DNA from: Methanosarcina flavescens
GTDB lineage: Archaea > Halobacteriota > Methanosarcinia > Methanosarcinales > Methanosarcinaceae
Length of the DNA: 64,000 nucleotides
NCBI RefSeq assembly: GCF_001304615.2
Contig: NZ_CP032683.1
Location: 868,001-932,000, forward strand
Direction: 5' to 3'
In this document: one piece after another, positions 54,096 through 63,689 of the stretch
Layout: every line of letters begins with the position of its first letter
Numbering within the stretch: the first letter of the stretch is position 1
Program-made: the position numbers and the translations under genes
Notes under the pieces: model-generated
Databases searched by the model: none
What the model was told of the DNA's origin: nothing
The model's input: only the letters and a program-made list of their open reading frames with translations

Positions 54096-54154
54096 AAGGA
54101 ACTGAGAATAAACACTTATGTCTTGATACAATATCAATTTTACCTACACAACAA

Positions 54155-54568
54155 TCAGGCTTCTTCTATAGCTCTTATAATTTTATCTACATATTCGAGT
54201 TTCAAATCTGAGGGTCTTGTTTTTTCAATCCCGAGCTCCGTTACCATCAAATATGCATCTGCTTTCATGCCGGCTTCCTCGAGCTTTTTTGTGGCACAGC
54301 AGTCCGTACAGCCATCAAGGGCTAAAATTCTGAAGTCGTCAGATATTGCATCCTCAACCGCATCAACCCCTTTTGGGGCAGCTGCGGCTCTGTACAGATC
54401 AGGTCTCCGGAAGGCAAGAGCTGATGCTGCCTGCATCGTAAGTTTTCCTGTGTTAGAAAGACCAGAACAGGCAAAAATGAGCGTATTTTTCCTTTTTCCG
54501 GATGTCTTTTCCGTTCCATCCGACCTGCCGGATAGAGAGTCTGAGGATTCCGTTCCTGATGGCTTCAT
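54155..54568 (-). CDS. DGC-domain zinc-binding protein
   Basis: 137 aa. The DGCTDCCATKK motif (residues about 85-95) with an earlier FACSGLSNTGKLTMQ matches the DGC (putative zinc-binding) family. A charged N-terminal extension precedes (SLSGRSDGTEKTSGKRKN). It is often found beside arsenic and selenium genes. It ends 114 bp from acr3, convergent. Confidence 0.82.
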   Translation of the reverse strand: MKPSGTESSDSLSGRSDGTEKTSGKRKNTLIFACSGLSNTGKLTMQAASALAFRRPDLYRAAAAPKGVDAVEDAISDDFRILALDGCTDCCATKKLEEAGMKADAYLMVTELGIEKTRPSDLKLEYVDKIIRAIEEA

Positions 54569-54822
54569 AGCTGTTACAACCCTAATGATAGATATAATCT
54601 TTAATGAGAGGTAGAAATTTTTTACGAGAAATGCAACCTTTAACGAGAAATTATTTCAAAAAAGGTTGAAATGGAAACTACGCGAGAACTGATATAATTT
54701 CCGGTATTGCCGCCAGATACCAGTTCAGTTTACCTGCCCTTTTTCAAAAAACGTTAAAAGTCCCAAGCACGCTAAAAATAATAGAGGAATAAAATTACTC
54801 AAGTTCAATCAGTTAAATTCAA

Positions 54823-55323
54823 TCAGTCAAGCTCAAGCTGTGTTATCTCAACATTAAGGTTTGCAATCTCAAGAATAGCAACCGTTGACTTTCCGGAAAG
54901 CACCCCTGAGGATTCTCCCGGATTTATTACAGGGACTCCTTCAATAATTTTTACATTTGGCTCATGAGTATGTCCCCGGATTACCACATCAAATTCCTCG
55001 GATTTAGCAATTGCTTTGACCAGTGCCTCGTTTGTCCCGTGCAAAAGGGCAATATGCAGCCCGTCAATAGTTAGGTCTCCAAAATCCCCACAGGAAGTAG
55101 CTCCGATTTCTTCAAGCCGCTTTATAAGTGTTACTCTATCTCCATCATTGTTTCCAAAAACAAAATAAAGTTTGGGCTTCAATTCCTTAAAGGCTCTCGC
55201 TGTAAAAGGAGAGATAAGATCTCCTGCATGCAGCACGGCTTTTACCCCCCTCTCATTAAAGAATTCTACAGCTTTCCAGAGGGCATTCATGTTATCATGT
55301 GAATCCGAAATTATCCCAATCAA
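54823..55323 (-). CDS. Metallophosphoesterase (YfcE/MJ0936 type)
   Basis: 166 aa. Five metal motifs are intact: GIISDSHDN, HAGDLISP, FGNNDGD, LLHGTNE, RGHTHEP. It hydrolyses phosphodiesters using two metal ions, and the natural substrate is unknown. TTG start, AAGGTGGGAT upstream. It lies beyond the island's end. Confidence 0.9.
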   Translation of the reverse strand: MIGIISDSHDNMNALWKAVEFFNERGVKAVLHAGDLISPFTARAFKELKPKLYFVFGNNDGDRVTLIKRLEEIGATSCGDFGDLTIDGLHIALLHGTNEALVKAIAKSEEFDVVIRGHTHEPNVKIIEGVPVINPGESSGVLSGKSTVAILEIANLNVEITQLELD

Positions 55324-55784
55324 GTAATCCCACCTTTTCGATTAGATTTCCCTATTTAGTATATAGTGGGGTTTACTAAAAAGAATTCGCTAAAATAGAT
55401 TTTTAGAATTTATATAGAGTTGAGATTTACAGTAGTATTTTAGGTCGAACTTGAGATTGGGATTTCACATTAAAACCTTGAATCGAGCTGTTCTCCAATG
55501 CTGCTGCATTGAGAGTTAATCTGAGGCAAAATAAAGCCAGAAGCTGAGATTTAAAAATCAATCATGAAAACAATTACTTATAAATACGAGTTATGGAAAT
55601 TACTGAAATATTCTGTAGAGAGTATCAGAGGAATACCCAGAGAATAAATTTGGGAAATTCTCTACAAGTTAAAATAACAAGAATGACAATTTAAACGACA
55701 GTGGTAATTCCCTGTTGAGTTTAAATAATCAGTTTAATCTGAGTTAAAATAGCAAGTTAAACCAGAAAATAACAGTGAGTAAAA
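55324..55784. other. Divergent intergenic region before queC
   Basis: AT-rich. It contains ATACGAGTTATGGA and TTTAAATAATCAG tracts. No gene seen. Confidence 0.4.
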
Positions 55785-56480
55785 ATGAAAGCCATAACCC
55801 TCCTGAGCAGCGGGCTTGATTCGGTTGCAGCGTTAGCAATTGCAGCAAAAGATCTTAACATTGAGATGGCTATTACCTTTGATTATGGGCAGAGAGCCAG
55901 AGAGAGGGAAATTGAATACTCACAGGAAATATGCAAATATCTTGGGATTGAGCATAGGATAATAAAACTGGATTGGCTTTCGGAAATAACATCCACTTCT
56001 CTTGTTAACAGGGATATTGAAATCCCTTCCTTATCTTTTGAAGACCTTGATGAAACAGTCCAGGCAGGAATTACAGATGCTTCAGCAAAGGCTGTCTGGG
56101 TACCTAACAGGAATGGAGTAATGCTCAACATTGCAGGAAGCTTTGCCGAAAGCAGGGAATGTGATTACCTTATAGTGGGCTTTAATGGAGAAGAAGCAGG
56201 CACTTTCCCTGATAATTCCCTGGCCTACGTGCAGGCAATGGACAGGGCTTTTTCCTATTCTACTCAGAACGGGGTAAAAATAATGGCTCCCGTAATCGAA
56301 CTTGGGAAAACCGAAATCGTCAGAAGAGCTCTCGAAGCAAAAGCTCCTCTCGAGTACAGCTGGAGCTGTTATCATGGAAGAGAAATTCCCTGTGGTGAAT
56401 GTGAGAGCTGCGTGCGCAGAGCACGAGCATTTAAAAATGTAGGTGTAAAAGATCCTCTCCTGAAAAGACTAGGGATTTGA
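55785..56480 (+). CDS. queC: 7-cyano-7-deazaguanine synthase QueC
   Basis: 231 aa. It makes preQ0 for archaeosine from carboxydeazaguanine using ATP and ammonia. The PP-loop [13 protein letters not shown] and [13 protein letters not shown] are intact, and the zinc site [16 protein letters not shown] is near the C-terminus. First gene of queC-DUF366-queE-queD. Confidence 0.95.
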   Translation: MKAITLLSSGLDSVAALAIAAKDLNIEMAITFDYGQRAREREIEYSQEICKYLGIEHRIIKLDWLSEITSTSLVNRDIEIPSLSFEDLDETVQAGITDASAKAVWVPNRNGVMLNIAGSFAESRECDYLIVGFNGEEAGTFPDNSLAYVQAMDRAFSYSTQNGVKIMAPVIELGKTEIVRRALEAKAPLEYSWSCYHGREIPCGECESCVRRARAFKNVGVKDPLLKRLGI

Positions 56481-56539
56481 ATCGGAAGAAAACAGAGAAA
56501 AATTACAAAAATTGTAGAGAAATTTAAAGAAGGAATTCC

Positions 56540-57100
56540 ATGAAGTGCATTGTTTTACCTGAGAAATTTGATTATGACGGGAGCCAGATTTCCTCTCTGT
56601 GGGCTTACAACAGTTTTGGAATTCAGGAAGACTCGATTGTAGTTTTCAGAGGGCTCTGCGACGTACAAATCGAGCATATGATTGACCTTGAAGACCGACG
56701 AGCAAACGAATCAATCTGGTCTGAAGATATGGTAAGCTTCATTATTGAACATTTTGATTCTACGGACCTGAAACTTATCTATGCCCGGCAGCGTCTTTTT
56801 ACAGCCCTAGTAAGAGAATACCTTGCAAATCTCGGGGTGCAGACAACGCGGGAAGGAGATGACCTTTTTCTTAAAGGAAAAAAACTGACAGTCTCAATTG
56901 CAAGCACCTCTGCAGTTTCTCAGAAAATCCATTTCGGCATTAACATTTCTCATGATGTATACGGAAATCTAAAAGAAGCCGGAATAGGTGAAGACAAACA
57001 GGTTGCAAATTTTATGAAGGGAGTAGGAGAAGCTTATGTCCGCGAATTTGAAGATATAGAAAAGGATCTGAGAAAGTCCAGACCCCTGGGGGTAGTATAA
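56540..57100 (+). CDS. DUF366 protein in the archaeosine operon
   Basis: 186 aa. It begins MKCIVLPEKFDYDGSQISSL; VFRGLCDVQIEHMIDLEDR and IASTSAVSQKIHFGINISHD are clear family pieces. It is known as an uncharacterised archaeal family; no reaction is established. It lies between queC and queE with a 1-bp overlap to queE. It may help preQ0 pathway flux or tRNA insertion; this is inferred from gene order. Confidence 0.85.
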   Translation: MKCIVLPEKFDYDGSQISSLWAYNSFGIQEDSIVVFRGLCDVQIEHMIDLEDRRANESIWSEDMVSFIIEHFDSTDLKLIYARQRLFTALVREYLANLGVQTTREGDDLFLKGKKLTVSIASTSAVSQKIHFGINISHDVYGNLKEAGIGEDKQVANFMKGVGEAYVREFEDIEKDLRKSRPLGVV

Positions 57101-57867
57101 TGTCAGCTTCAAAGTTTACGTCTGCTCCTATAAGGGAGGTTTTCTGTTCTGTGCAAGGAGAAGGTCCATATGTTGGAACAAGGCAAGCTTTTGTGCGCTT
57201 TTCGGGCTGCAACCTCAATTGCAATTACTGTGATACAGACTTTGCAACTCCTGGAACCTGTGATTATGAGCAGGTGGAAGGGAGCGGCTACTTTGAAAAA
57301 ATCAAGAACCCTATAAATGTTACCCATCTGGAAGCTATGCTGCAGCCTTTTAAAAAGCTCCATTCAGTCTCCCTGACCGGAGGAGAGCCTCTACTATATG
57401 CAGATTTTATAAGAAAGCTGAATATAGCTTCGCCGCTCTATCTTGAGTCCAATATGACTCTACCTGAACAGGCAAGGAAGCTGACCGAAAAGGTTGCTTA
57501 CGTGTCAGGAGATTTCAAACTTCCTGAAACGCTCAGGGGTATTGGACGTGAAGCCCGGAAGGAACACATGGAGAATACAGTAGAATGCTTCAGGCTTTTA
57601 AGGAAAAACCATTCAAGGGATTGTTTCTGCAAGATTGTAGTGGAAAGAGATATGGAACTGGGAGCCGTAAATCGAGCTGTAGAAACCATAGCTCCTTATG
57701 TGTCCTGTGTAATCCTCCAGCCTGAAACCCCGATTGGCCGTGACCTGATGAATCCTGGCGCTATACAAGCATCCGTAAAAAGTATTATGGAACTGCAGAA
57801 GAGCCTGCTTGAAATTATAGACACACGAGTTATTCCACAGACACACAGGATGTGGGGTTGCTTATAA
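57100..57867 (+). CDS. queE: 7-carboxy-7-deazaguanine synthase QueE
   Basis: 255 aa radical SAM enzyme. The CxxxCxxC equivalent is RFSGCNLNCNYCDTDF. It contracts carboxytetrahydropterin to the deazaguanine. SLTGGEPLLYADF is the GGE motif. The length is somewhat more than bacterial QueE. It follows DUF366 by overlap. Confidence 0.95.
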   Translation: MSASKFTSAPIREVFCSVQGEGPYVGTRQAFVRFSGCNLNCNYCDTDFATPGTCDYEQVEGSGYFEKIKNPINVTHLEAMLQPFKKLHSVSLTGGEPLLYADFIRKLNIASPLYLESNMTLPEQARKLTEKVAYVSGDFKLPETLRGIGREARKEHMENTVECFRLLRKNHSRDCFCKIVVERDMELGAVNRAVETIAPYVSCVILQPETPIGRDLMNPGAIQASVKSIMELQKSLLEIIDTRVIPQTHRMWGCL

Positions 57868-57947
57868 CTTGAAATAAGAAGGTAAAAGAGCATCAAAATT
57901 AGAAAAATGAATGGTAAAATGCTTAACTAAAACGGGGCGTATTAGGA

Positions 57948-58298
57948 ATGGCAAAAATGAGACTGGGAGTTATTGATTATATCGATAGTGCCCATTACCT
58001 TCCAGGGCATGGAAAATGCGGAAGAATACATGGCCATACATATAAAATCGAGGTCATAATAGAAGGAGAGGTCAGGGAAAGTGGGATGGTAATAGACTTT
58101 TATGACCTGAAGAAGGGAATCAAGGAAACCCTGCAAGAATACGATCATAAGCTGTTAAATGAAATCCTTGAATTTCCCAGCTCAGAACACCTTTGCCTGC
58201 ATATTCATTCCCGCCTCTTGGAAAAGTTTGGATTCCCCCTCCTGGTCAGAATCTGGGAAGGGGAAGGAAAATGGTGTGAAATGGACAATTTTTCATAA
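57948..58298 (+). CDS. queD: 6-carboxytetrahydropterin synthase QueD
   Basis: 116 aa. Zinc His residues and the catalytic Cys lie in AHYLPGHGKCGRIHGHTYKI, and the later DHKLLNEI and EHLCLHIHSRLL are conserved. It converts dihydroneopterin triphosphate to the QueE substrate. It lies 80 bp after queE. SD TAGGAAT. Confidence 0.94.
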   Translation: MAKMRLGVIDYIDSAHYLPGHGKCGRIHGHTYKIEVIIEGEVRESGMVIDFYDLKKGIKETLQEYDHKLLNEILEFPSSEHLCLHIHSRLLEKFGFPLLVRIWEGEGKWCEMDNFS

Positions 58299-58683
58299 TG
58301 AACAGATCTGATAATACTTACTTTGATAACGTTGCCTTTTGATAACGTTGCCCTGGAAGTATTAATTACTCCCGTCTACCCCGGAGATTTAATTAGAGTT
58401 GGGTTTAATGAAAATGCTATAGACTTACTGTATGTAGTAAATTCACTGAAAATCTGCAAAATTAAGTGAATATTATATAATTTGAGTGATTTTAACATAT
58501 AATATAAATTCTATAAACTCAAATGGCCAGGAGCTCCAGAGAGTACTTCCAGATTCTCCCGGATTCCTGAGAAATTCCACAATGTATATCAAGGGTCGGA
58601 TCATAATTTTGGTTAGATATCCTGAGACCCCCCTGTACTGAGGTTCTGCTGTACTTTTAAATTCCGAACGGAGGAAAACGCAT
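58299..58683. other. Intergenic region with a short duplication before nifB
   Basis: TTTGATAACGTTGCC occurs twice at 58321-58350. Two TGTAC motifs (CTGTACTGAG, CTGTACTTTT) lie at 58634-58658. I did not see the GGTA-N6-TACC NrpR site that controls nif genes in methanogens. Confidence 0.5.
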
Positions 58684-59652
58684 TTGCCAGAAGAAAACAA
58701 TCTAATAAGTGACATTGACAGCCCTAAATTTGAAGAGGAGCTCCTGAGAAAGATTGCCGAACATCCTTGCTACGACAGGAAAGCCCAGCACAAGTACGGG
58801 AGAATTCATCTGGCTGTGGCTCCATCATGCAATATACAGTGTAACTTCTGCGTCAGGGAGTTTGATTGTGTAAATGAGAGCCGCCCGGGAGTTACGAGCA
58901 AGGTTCTTACTCCACAGGAAGCCCTTGAGAAGACAAAGCAGGTCATTGCAGATTATCCATTCATCAAGGTTGTCGGAATTGCAGGCCCTGGCGACCCTCT
59001 TGCTAATAAAGAGACCTTTGAAACCTTTGAACTGATAAAAAAAGAGTTTCCTGATCTCACGCTCTGTATGAGTACAAACGGACTACTTCTTCCCGAAAAG
59101 CTGGAAGATATTCTGCGCGTGGGAGTTTCTACATTAACGGTAACAATAAACGCAATCGATCCCGAGATCCAGGCAAAAATCGTGGATCATATAATCTATC
59201 ATGGAAAGATTTATAGGGGAATTGAGGGCGCAAAAATTCAGGTAAAAAATCAGCTTGAAGGCGTCAAAGCGGCTATTGATGCAGGCATAGTTGTCAAGGT
59301 TAACACTGTGCTCATCCCGGGAATTAATGACAAACATGTAGTTGAGATTGCCAGAAAACTCAACGAACTCGGGGTTTATATAATGAACATCATGCCCCTT
59401 ATCAGCCAGGGAGCCTTTGCAAACATTGAACCTCCTACTGCAGAAGAGCGGAAAGTTGCTCAGCAGGCATGTGAACCTTACGTTCTGCAAATGCGCCACT
59501 GCAGACAGTGTAGAGCTGACGCTTACGGACTTCTTGCTCAGGACATGTCACAGATGAGCGAAAAACGCAGAAAGCTTATAAAAATCCAGACAAAAGAAGA
59601 TGCCGAAAGGGCAAGAAAAATCCTTAAGGAAGACGGAAAACAGAAAGCTTGA
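58684..59652 (+). CDS. nifB: NifB-type radical SAM protein (nitrogenase cofactor precursor synthase)
   Basis: 322 aa. The radical SAM Cys motif is APSCNIQCNFCVREFDC, followed by GIAGPGDPLANKETFET and the C-terminal CRQCRADAYG [4Fe-4S] ligands. It is the short NifB without a NifX domain, common in methanogens. TTG start, GGAGG nine bases upstream. It makes the NifB-co Fe-S core. No nifHDK is in this window. Confidence 0.93.
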   Translation: MPEENNLISDIDSPKFEEELLRKIAEHPCYDRKAQHKYGRIHLAVAPSCNIQCNFCVREFDCVNESRPGVTSKVLTPQEALEKTKQVIADYPFIKVVGIAGPGDPLANKETFETFELIKKEFPDLTLCMSTNGLLLPEKLEDILRVGVSTLTVTINAIDPEIQAKIVDHIIYHGKIYRGIEGAKIQVKNQLEGVKAAIDAGIVVKVNTVLIPGINDKHVVEIARKLNELGVYIMNIMPLISQGAFANIEPPTAEERKVAQQACEPYVLQMRHCRQCRADAYGLLAQDMSQMSEKRRKLIKIQTKEDAERARKILKEDGKQKA

Positions 59653-59827
59653 AAAGGGTAAGAGCCCGATAACTGCAATATCCCGCGATTACCGTCAGGA
59701 ATTCTAGCACTGGAATTGAAAAAGAGTCTCAAACCAGAATTCTGGATGAGAAGCCTTCGAGGCGGAGCAAGAGCACTCCGCTTCTCAGATCTTTTTTAAA
59801 GACGCACTTAAGTGTACTTAAAAAATG

Positions 59828-60004
59828 TTACTCAATTGTGATTGCATTGTTGGGGCAGGCGTCCTCGCATGCACCGCAATCAAGGCATTCGTTTTCATCT
59901 ACTGTTGCAATATCGTCATCGTTGAGGGAAATTGCAGCCGCAGGGCATTCGTCTACACAGCTTCCACAGCCGGTACAGGAATCGACATTAACTTTTGCTA
60001 CCAT
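59828..60004 (-). CDS. 2[4Fe-4S] ferredoxin
   Basis: 58 aa from ATG 60004 ([13 protein letters not shown]), AGGAGTG upstream. Two full motifs: [14 protein letters not shown] and [14 protein letters not shown]. It is acidic and low-potential. It could serve Ech, NifB or other ferredoxin enzymes in the window. Confidence 0.95.
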   Translation of the reverse strand: MVAKVNVDSCTGCGSCVDECPAAAISLNDDDIATVDENECLDCGACEDACPNNAITIE

Positions 60005-60013
60005 GTTTTTCAC

Positions 60014-60442
60014 TCCTGATCTTTTTAGTAAGAGATTTTTATATATTTGAAAATATATCAGGTTGCCTTAATAGGATACACGAACTTAATAAAAAGCTGT
60101 CGCTTATCTCTGTGAAACAAAGAAAAAAAGAGATAAAGGATAAGCTGAATAGGTACTCACCGAAACATCTCAGAGTATCTTTCACAGGGAAAGGTTTGTA
60201 AGCTATAGAGGTTCTCGATAGCTTAGCAACATTGTTATTTGTACCAGTATTCACACTTGAATCACTTATTTACCTGTGTTTGTGCTACTAATAGATTATA
60301 CCGGTAGTACTAATTAGCCATAAATATTTACTAATGGTTATTCGTACCAGTACTGATGATTGTTCTTACCTGTACTGCTGATTACCTGCATTTGTATTAC
60401 TATTTACCCGTATCAATTTAAAAAACAAAAGGAAGCCTGACA
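60014..60442. other. Intergenic region upstream of methanogenesis marker 2
   Basis: It holds the 8-bp hairpin TAAGCTAT..ATAGCTTA at 60199-60225 and degenerate TACCAGTACTGATGATT-like repeats at 60330-60415. A minor open frame up to 60201 (VKQRKKEIKDKLNRYSPKH) has no clear start and I do not call it. Confidence 0.45.
60199..60225. terminator. Perfect 8-bp hairpin
   Basis: TAAGCTAT / ATAGCTTA with an 11-nt loop. Role uncertain. Confidence 0.4.
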
Positions 60443-61423
60443 TTGAACCTGGAAGAGCTCGCAGAAAGGATAAAAACCTTTGAAGGGGTTACTCGAAAAA
60501 AACAGATTGAGGACATCGTTTCAATTTTTGAAGCCGTCCGTCCGGAATATAAGAACGCAATCGTTGATTTTGGAGACGATGCAGCAGTTATCGATATAGG
60601 AGGAGACGATGTTATCCTCTTTGCGGCAGATGGGATATGGGGAAGGATACTGGATGCCAGTCCCTGGTGGGCAGGCTACGGAGCTGTAGTCGTGAATGTA
60701 AACGATATTGCAGCAATGGGTGGGAAGCCCCTTGCTATGGTAGACGTAGCTTCCTCAAATTCCGAGACTGTTTGCAGAGAACTTATGGAAGGGCTAGCTG
60801 AAGGAGTAAGGAAGTTCGGGGTTCCGATAGTAGGCGGGCATGTCCATCCTGATACGGAGTACAATTCCATTTCAGTTGCTATTATCGGCATAGTCAAAAG
60901 AGACTGTGTGATTCGGAGCGACACCGCCCGGCCCGGAGACCTTGTTATAGCGGCTTACGATATGGACGGAAAAATTGGGCCGAATTCCCCTTACAGCTGG
61001 GACACGACCTCTTTTAAAGCCCCGATGGAAGTAAGGGAAACTTATCTCGTAACCCAGGAAATTGCAACGAGAAAACTTGCCACTGCAGGCAAAGACATAA
61101 GCAATCCCGGAATTATAGGTACGCTTGGGATGCTCTGTGAAACGAGTAAAGTTGGCGCAACCGTAGACCTCGAAACCATCCCAAAGCCCGATAACGTGGA
61201 TTTTGAGCAATGGCTTAAAGTGCATCCCGGAACAGGTTATGTATTTACTGCAAAAACGGAAAAATCAGAGGAATGCATAAAGGTTTTTGAAGAGGCCGGG
61301 CTTACCGCTGCCGTTATCGGAAAAATTGAAGCAGGCTCGAAACTCGATATATATGATAAAAGCGGTAAAGTAACGGTATTTGAGTTCTCAAAAGAAAGTA
61401 TTACAGGCATTGGTTCTGAATAA
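60443..61423 (+). CDS. Methanogenesis marker 2 protein (AIR synthase-related)
   Basis: 326 aa. ATP-binding GDDAAVIDIG and LLAAD-like DVILFAADGIWGRI of the PurM/ThiL/HypE superfamily, with NVNDIAAMGGKPLAMVD. The C-domain is LKVHPGTGYVFTA. This family is present in methanogens and anaerobic methanotrophs and its role is unknown; an ATP-dependent activation step is suggested by fold. TTG start, GGAAGCCTGAC upstream. A hairpin terminates it. Confidence 0.85.
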   Translation: MNLEELAERIKTFEGVTRKKQIEDIVSIFEAVRPEYKNAIVDFGDDAAVIDIGGDDVILFAADGIWGRILDASPWWAGYGAVVVNVNDIAAMGGKPLAMVDVASSNSETVCRELMEGLAEGVRKFGVPIVGGHVHPDTEYNSISVAIIGIVKRDCVIRSDTARPGDLVIAAYDMDGKIGPNSPYSWDTTSFKAPMEVRETYLVTQEIATRKLATAGKDISNPGIIGTLGMLCETSKVGATVDLETIPKPDNVDFEQWLKVHPGTGYVFTAKTEKSEECIKVFEEAGLTAAVIGKIEAGSKLDIYDKSGKVTVFEFSKESITGIGSE

Positions 61424-61444
61424 AACTTTTTCTTAAAAAGTTTT
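61422..61444 (+). terminator. Hairpin terminator after marker 2
   Basis: AAAACTTTTT, CTT loop, AAAAAGTTTT; same hairpin family as 15.7 and 23.8 kb. It overlaps the stop codon. Confidence 0.65.
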
Positions 61445-61570
61445 ATCAAAAAGCAATAGGGCGCTCCTATCCGTATTGCAATTCGAGATTTATTTTCCCC
61501 AGGCCACGGGCCTGAAGAAATTTAAAGAAGTAAACAGAATTCAACCGAATTGCCTGAAAGATTAGCAAGG

Positions 61571-61879
61571 TTACTGATTTTCTACCCAGGCCTTCATTTC
61601 TTCGTAGAGGAACTTTTCGGCAGCCTGAACCTTCTCCAGTGGGCCGCGCAAAACCAGGAGTTCTCTCTCTTCACTGTTTGCTATGCCGACAAAAACTTTC
61701 CTGGTTAAAGGTTCGAGATCGAACTCTTCAACAATATCATAAATAATAGATACAACCGTGCCTGGGGGGATTATAAGGTCGTATAATCCTTCAATTTGTA
61801 AATTATCGCTTTCTTCGGCTTTTTCTTTTTCAAGTTGCTTTGCAGCAATTAATTCTTCCAGATTCAGTGTTTTATGCAT
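61571..61879 (-). CDS. Conserved hypothetical protein, 102 aa
   Basis: It starts MHKTLNLEELIAAKQLEKEK with AAGGTGACCT upstream. The core is IIPPGTVVSIIYDIVEEFDL, then ERELLVLRGPLEKVQAAEKF. It has a possible KH-like or beta-alpha-beta fold. I do not know the family. It is likely present across methanogens given its position next to the marker gene. Confidence 0.65.
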   Translation of the reverse strand: MHKTLNLEELIAAKQLEKEKAEESDNLQIEGLYDLIIPPGTVVSIIYDIVEEFDLEPLTRKVFVGIANSEERELLVLRGPLEKVQAAEKFLYEEMKAWVENQ

Positions 61880-62386
61880 TTAGGTCACCTTCTTGTTTTA
61901 TTACTTATAACTTCTACCAGTTTTTATCAGTTTCAGTCAAAAGAAAACCGATTAAACTATAGCAAGCAGGGCTTTTTGTTTTTGTATTGTCAAAGCAATG
62001 CCAATATAAGTCACAAACGTACATCGGGGTAAGAGAAGTTAAGCAAACTTCTTTTTATATCAACTTATGATAAGCATAATCATATTTATGATTGATTCTC
62101 GAGGACATTATCTGTCATGGATCGAATATTTAGCTTTCGAAGTATAGCTCTGGAACTATAAATATACCTTAAAGATAAGCTAAATAAAATTCCAGATATA
62201 ATTGAATATAAATTGTTGAAAATAAGTCAGGAATAAACCTACAGAAAAGAACTGCAGATAAAAGAAGGATAAAAACAACAACAGATAAAGTGATAAAATA
62301 TAAGTTAATGCGAGGAAAAAGGTTCTAAGCTAACCTGTACTAAGCAAACTTTATCTGAGATGAAAATCTCTTATAAGAGGATAGAA
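61880..62386. other. Divergent intergenic region
   Basis: No gene seen. TATA-like AACTATAAATATACC lies at about 62153-62167, 220 bp before the DUF5611 start. Confidence 0.4.
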
Positions 62387-62701
62387 ATGCAACAGTATAA
62401 ATTAAAACGCGGTTTTAAACCTGATATTGACAGGATTTACTCGGTAATGGAAGAGTGCTTTCCCGGGAAGATCTCCAGAGACGCAGAAATCCTTGAGACT
62501 TCCTATGGAGCTATGTCAAAGATAAAAGTCTGGATTGATAATAAAATGCTATTTGTGGATACGGTTTCCGACAAAACTGTAACTGATGACGAGATTATCC
62601 TGCAGACAAATAAGGCCTTCAGGGATTTTCTGTATAAAGCGACTGGATACACAGCAAAAGAGCGCGTAAAAAATGCCAAGAAAGAGGTCGGAGGAGAGTA
62701 G
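62387..62701 (+). CDS. DUF5611-like small protein
   Basis: 104 aa from ATG 62387 (MQQYKLKRGFKPDIDR), AAGAGG six bases upstream; the frame is open to 62360. AMSKIKVWIDNKMLFVDTV is the best conserved region. It is soluble, and the function is unknown. It precedes the DUF98 gene by 76 bp. Confidence 0.7.
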   Translation: MQQYKLKRGFKPDIDRIYSVMEECFPGKISRDAEILETSYGAMSKIKVWIDNKMLFVDTVSDKTVTDDEIILQTNKAFRDFLYKATGYTAKERVKNAKKEVGGE

Positions 62702-62777
62702 AACTCCTGACGACTCAATCCTGTTTTGAAGTTTTGAGATTTCCGCTATTTTGCAATCCTTAGCTTGAGGTATCTTT

Positions 62778-63290
62778 TTGAGCACCGATTTTCTTGAAAA
62801 ACTAAAGGATTTTGAGATTCCAACCTGCCTGCGGGTCTGCTGCGGAACCGACGGTTCGGTGACATTCCTCCTGGAGATAATGACCAGGCAGCCGGTGAGC
62901 GTGACCACAGAGTCCCAGCACATCATCAAAGCCGATAAATCGATTGCTGATCTTCTCGATGTGGAAGAAGGCAGTGAAGTAAACGACCGGGTAGTACGGC
63001 TCTCTGCAGGCGGCACAGTCTTTGTCTATGCAAGATCCCTCTCTCCCCTAGAACGAATGCCTGATACCATGCGGGAACAACTCATGCGGGCGGACATCCC
63101 TATCGGCCGGATCCTTCGCAGCCACAATCTCGAAACCCGGCGCGACATGGGCGAACTTGAAATCCTTGAAGGCGAACCAACCTTCGGCGGCATATCTTTA
63201 CTTTCCCGCTCCTACAAAATAGTTCACAACAACCGCACCCTCATGTGGATCAACGAGCGCTTCCCGATCGATAAGCGCTGGTGCTTATAA
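62778..63290 (+). CDS. DUF98/chorismate lyase-like protein
   Basis: 170 aa from TTG 62778 with GAGGTATC upstream. PTCLRVCCGTDGSVTFLLE, then LERMPDTMREQLMRADIPIG, GRILRSHNLETRRDMGELE. This matches the chorismate-pyruvate lyase family fold. In methanogens 4-hydroxybenzoate made this way feeds methanopterin synthesis; the assignment is by family. It fits with the DHPS-like gene at 2.8 kb. Confidence 0.82.
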   Translation: MSTDFLEKLKDFEIPTCLRVCCGTDGSVTFLLEIMTRQPVSVTTESQHIIKADKSIADLLDVEEGSEVNDRVVRLSAGGTVFVYARSLSPLERMPDTMREQLMRADIPIGRILRSHNLETRRDMGELEILEGEPTFGGISLLSRSYKIVHNNRTLMWINERFPIDKRWCL

Positions 63291-63494
63291 AGGAAAATAA
63301 AAGATATAAAGAAAAGACCAGACTAAGCAATAAAATCGAAATATTCAGGCTTTTTTTGAAACTAGTTTCCTAAATTATTTTAATTTGCCCACATAATTTC
63401 CAGCAGGCATAAGAGATTTTCTAATGTTAATGATATCAGTCGAAAGGTTTATATCTCTAGTGTGATATTTTGGAGATGCTTTTAGAGCAACAGT
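63291..63494. other. Short intergenic region before tRNA-Thr
   Basis: AGGTTTATATCTC at 63447-63459 is the likely tRNA promoter. Confidence 0.4.
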
Positions 63495-63566
63495 GCCTTG
63501 GTGGCTTAGGGGTATAGCGCGTCCTTGGTAAGGACGAAGTCGCGGGTTCAAATCCCGCCCGAGGCT
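63495..63566 (+). tRNA. tRNA-Thr (anticodon GGT)
   Basis: Acceptor GCCTTGG/CCGAGGC with discriminator T. The anticodon stem is CGTCC/GGACG around TTGGTAA, giving GGT. The T arm is GCGGG-TTCAAAT-CCCGC. There is no CCA. Confidence 0.96.
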
Positions 63567-63689
63567 TAAGTCTATCAGTACAATGCCTTACAATTAAGTA
63601 AGGCATTAATTGATAAAAACATATTCTTTTTTCTAAAAAAAAATAATATTTTTTTTACAATTCTCTTTTCAAAAAAGTAAAATGCTTTT

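Noticed and set aside
42445-54600. Prophage or transposon carrying the island
   Set aside because: No integrase, transposase or phage gene is seen; only the short flanking near-repeat supports mobility.
54123-54614. + strand ORF of 163 codons over the DGC gene
   Set aside because: It is the antisense of the DGC-domain gene, which has the DGCTDCCA motif on the minus strand.
58299-58683. NrpR nitrogen-control operator before nifB
   Set aside because: No GGTA-N6-TACC palindrome found by eye.
59995-60201. + strand ORF of 68 codons overlapping the ferredoxin start
   Set aside because: Overlaps the ferredoxin start region on the opposite strand; no start with SD; only the C-terminal part looks protein-like.
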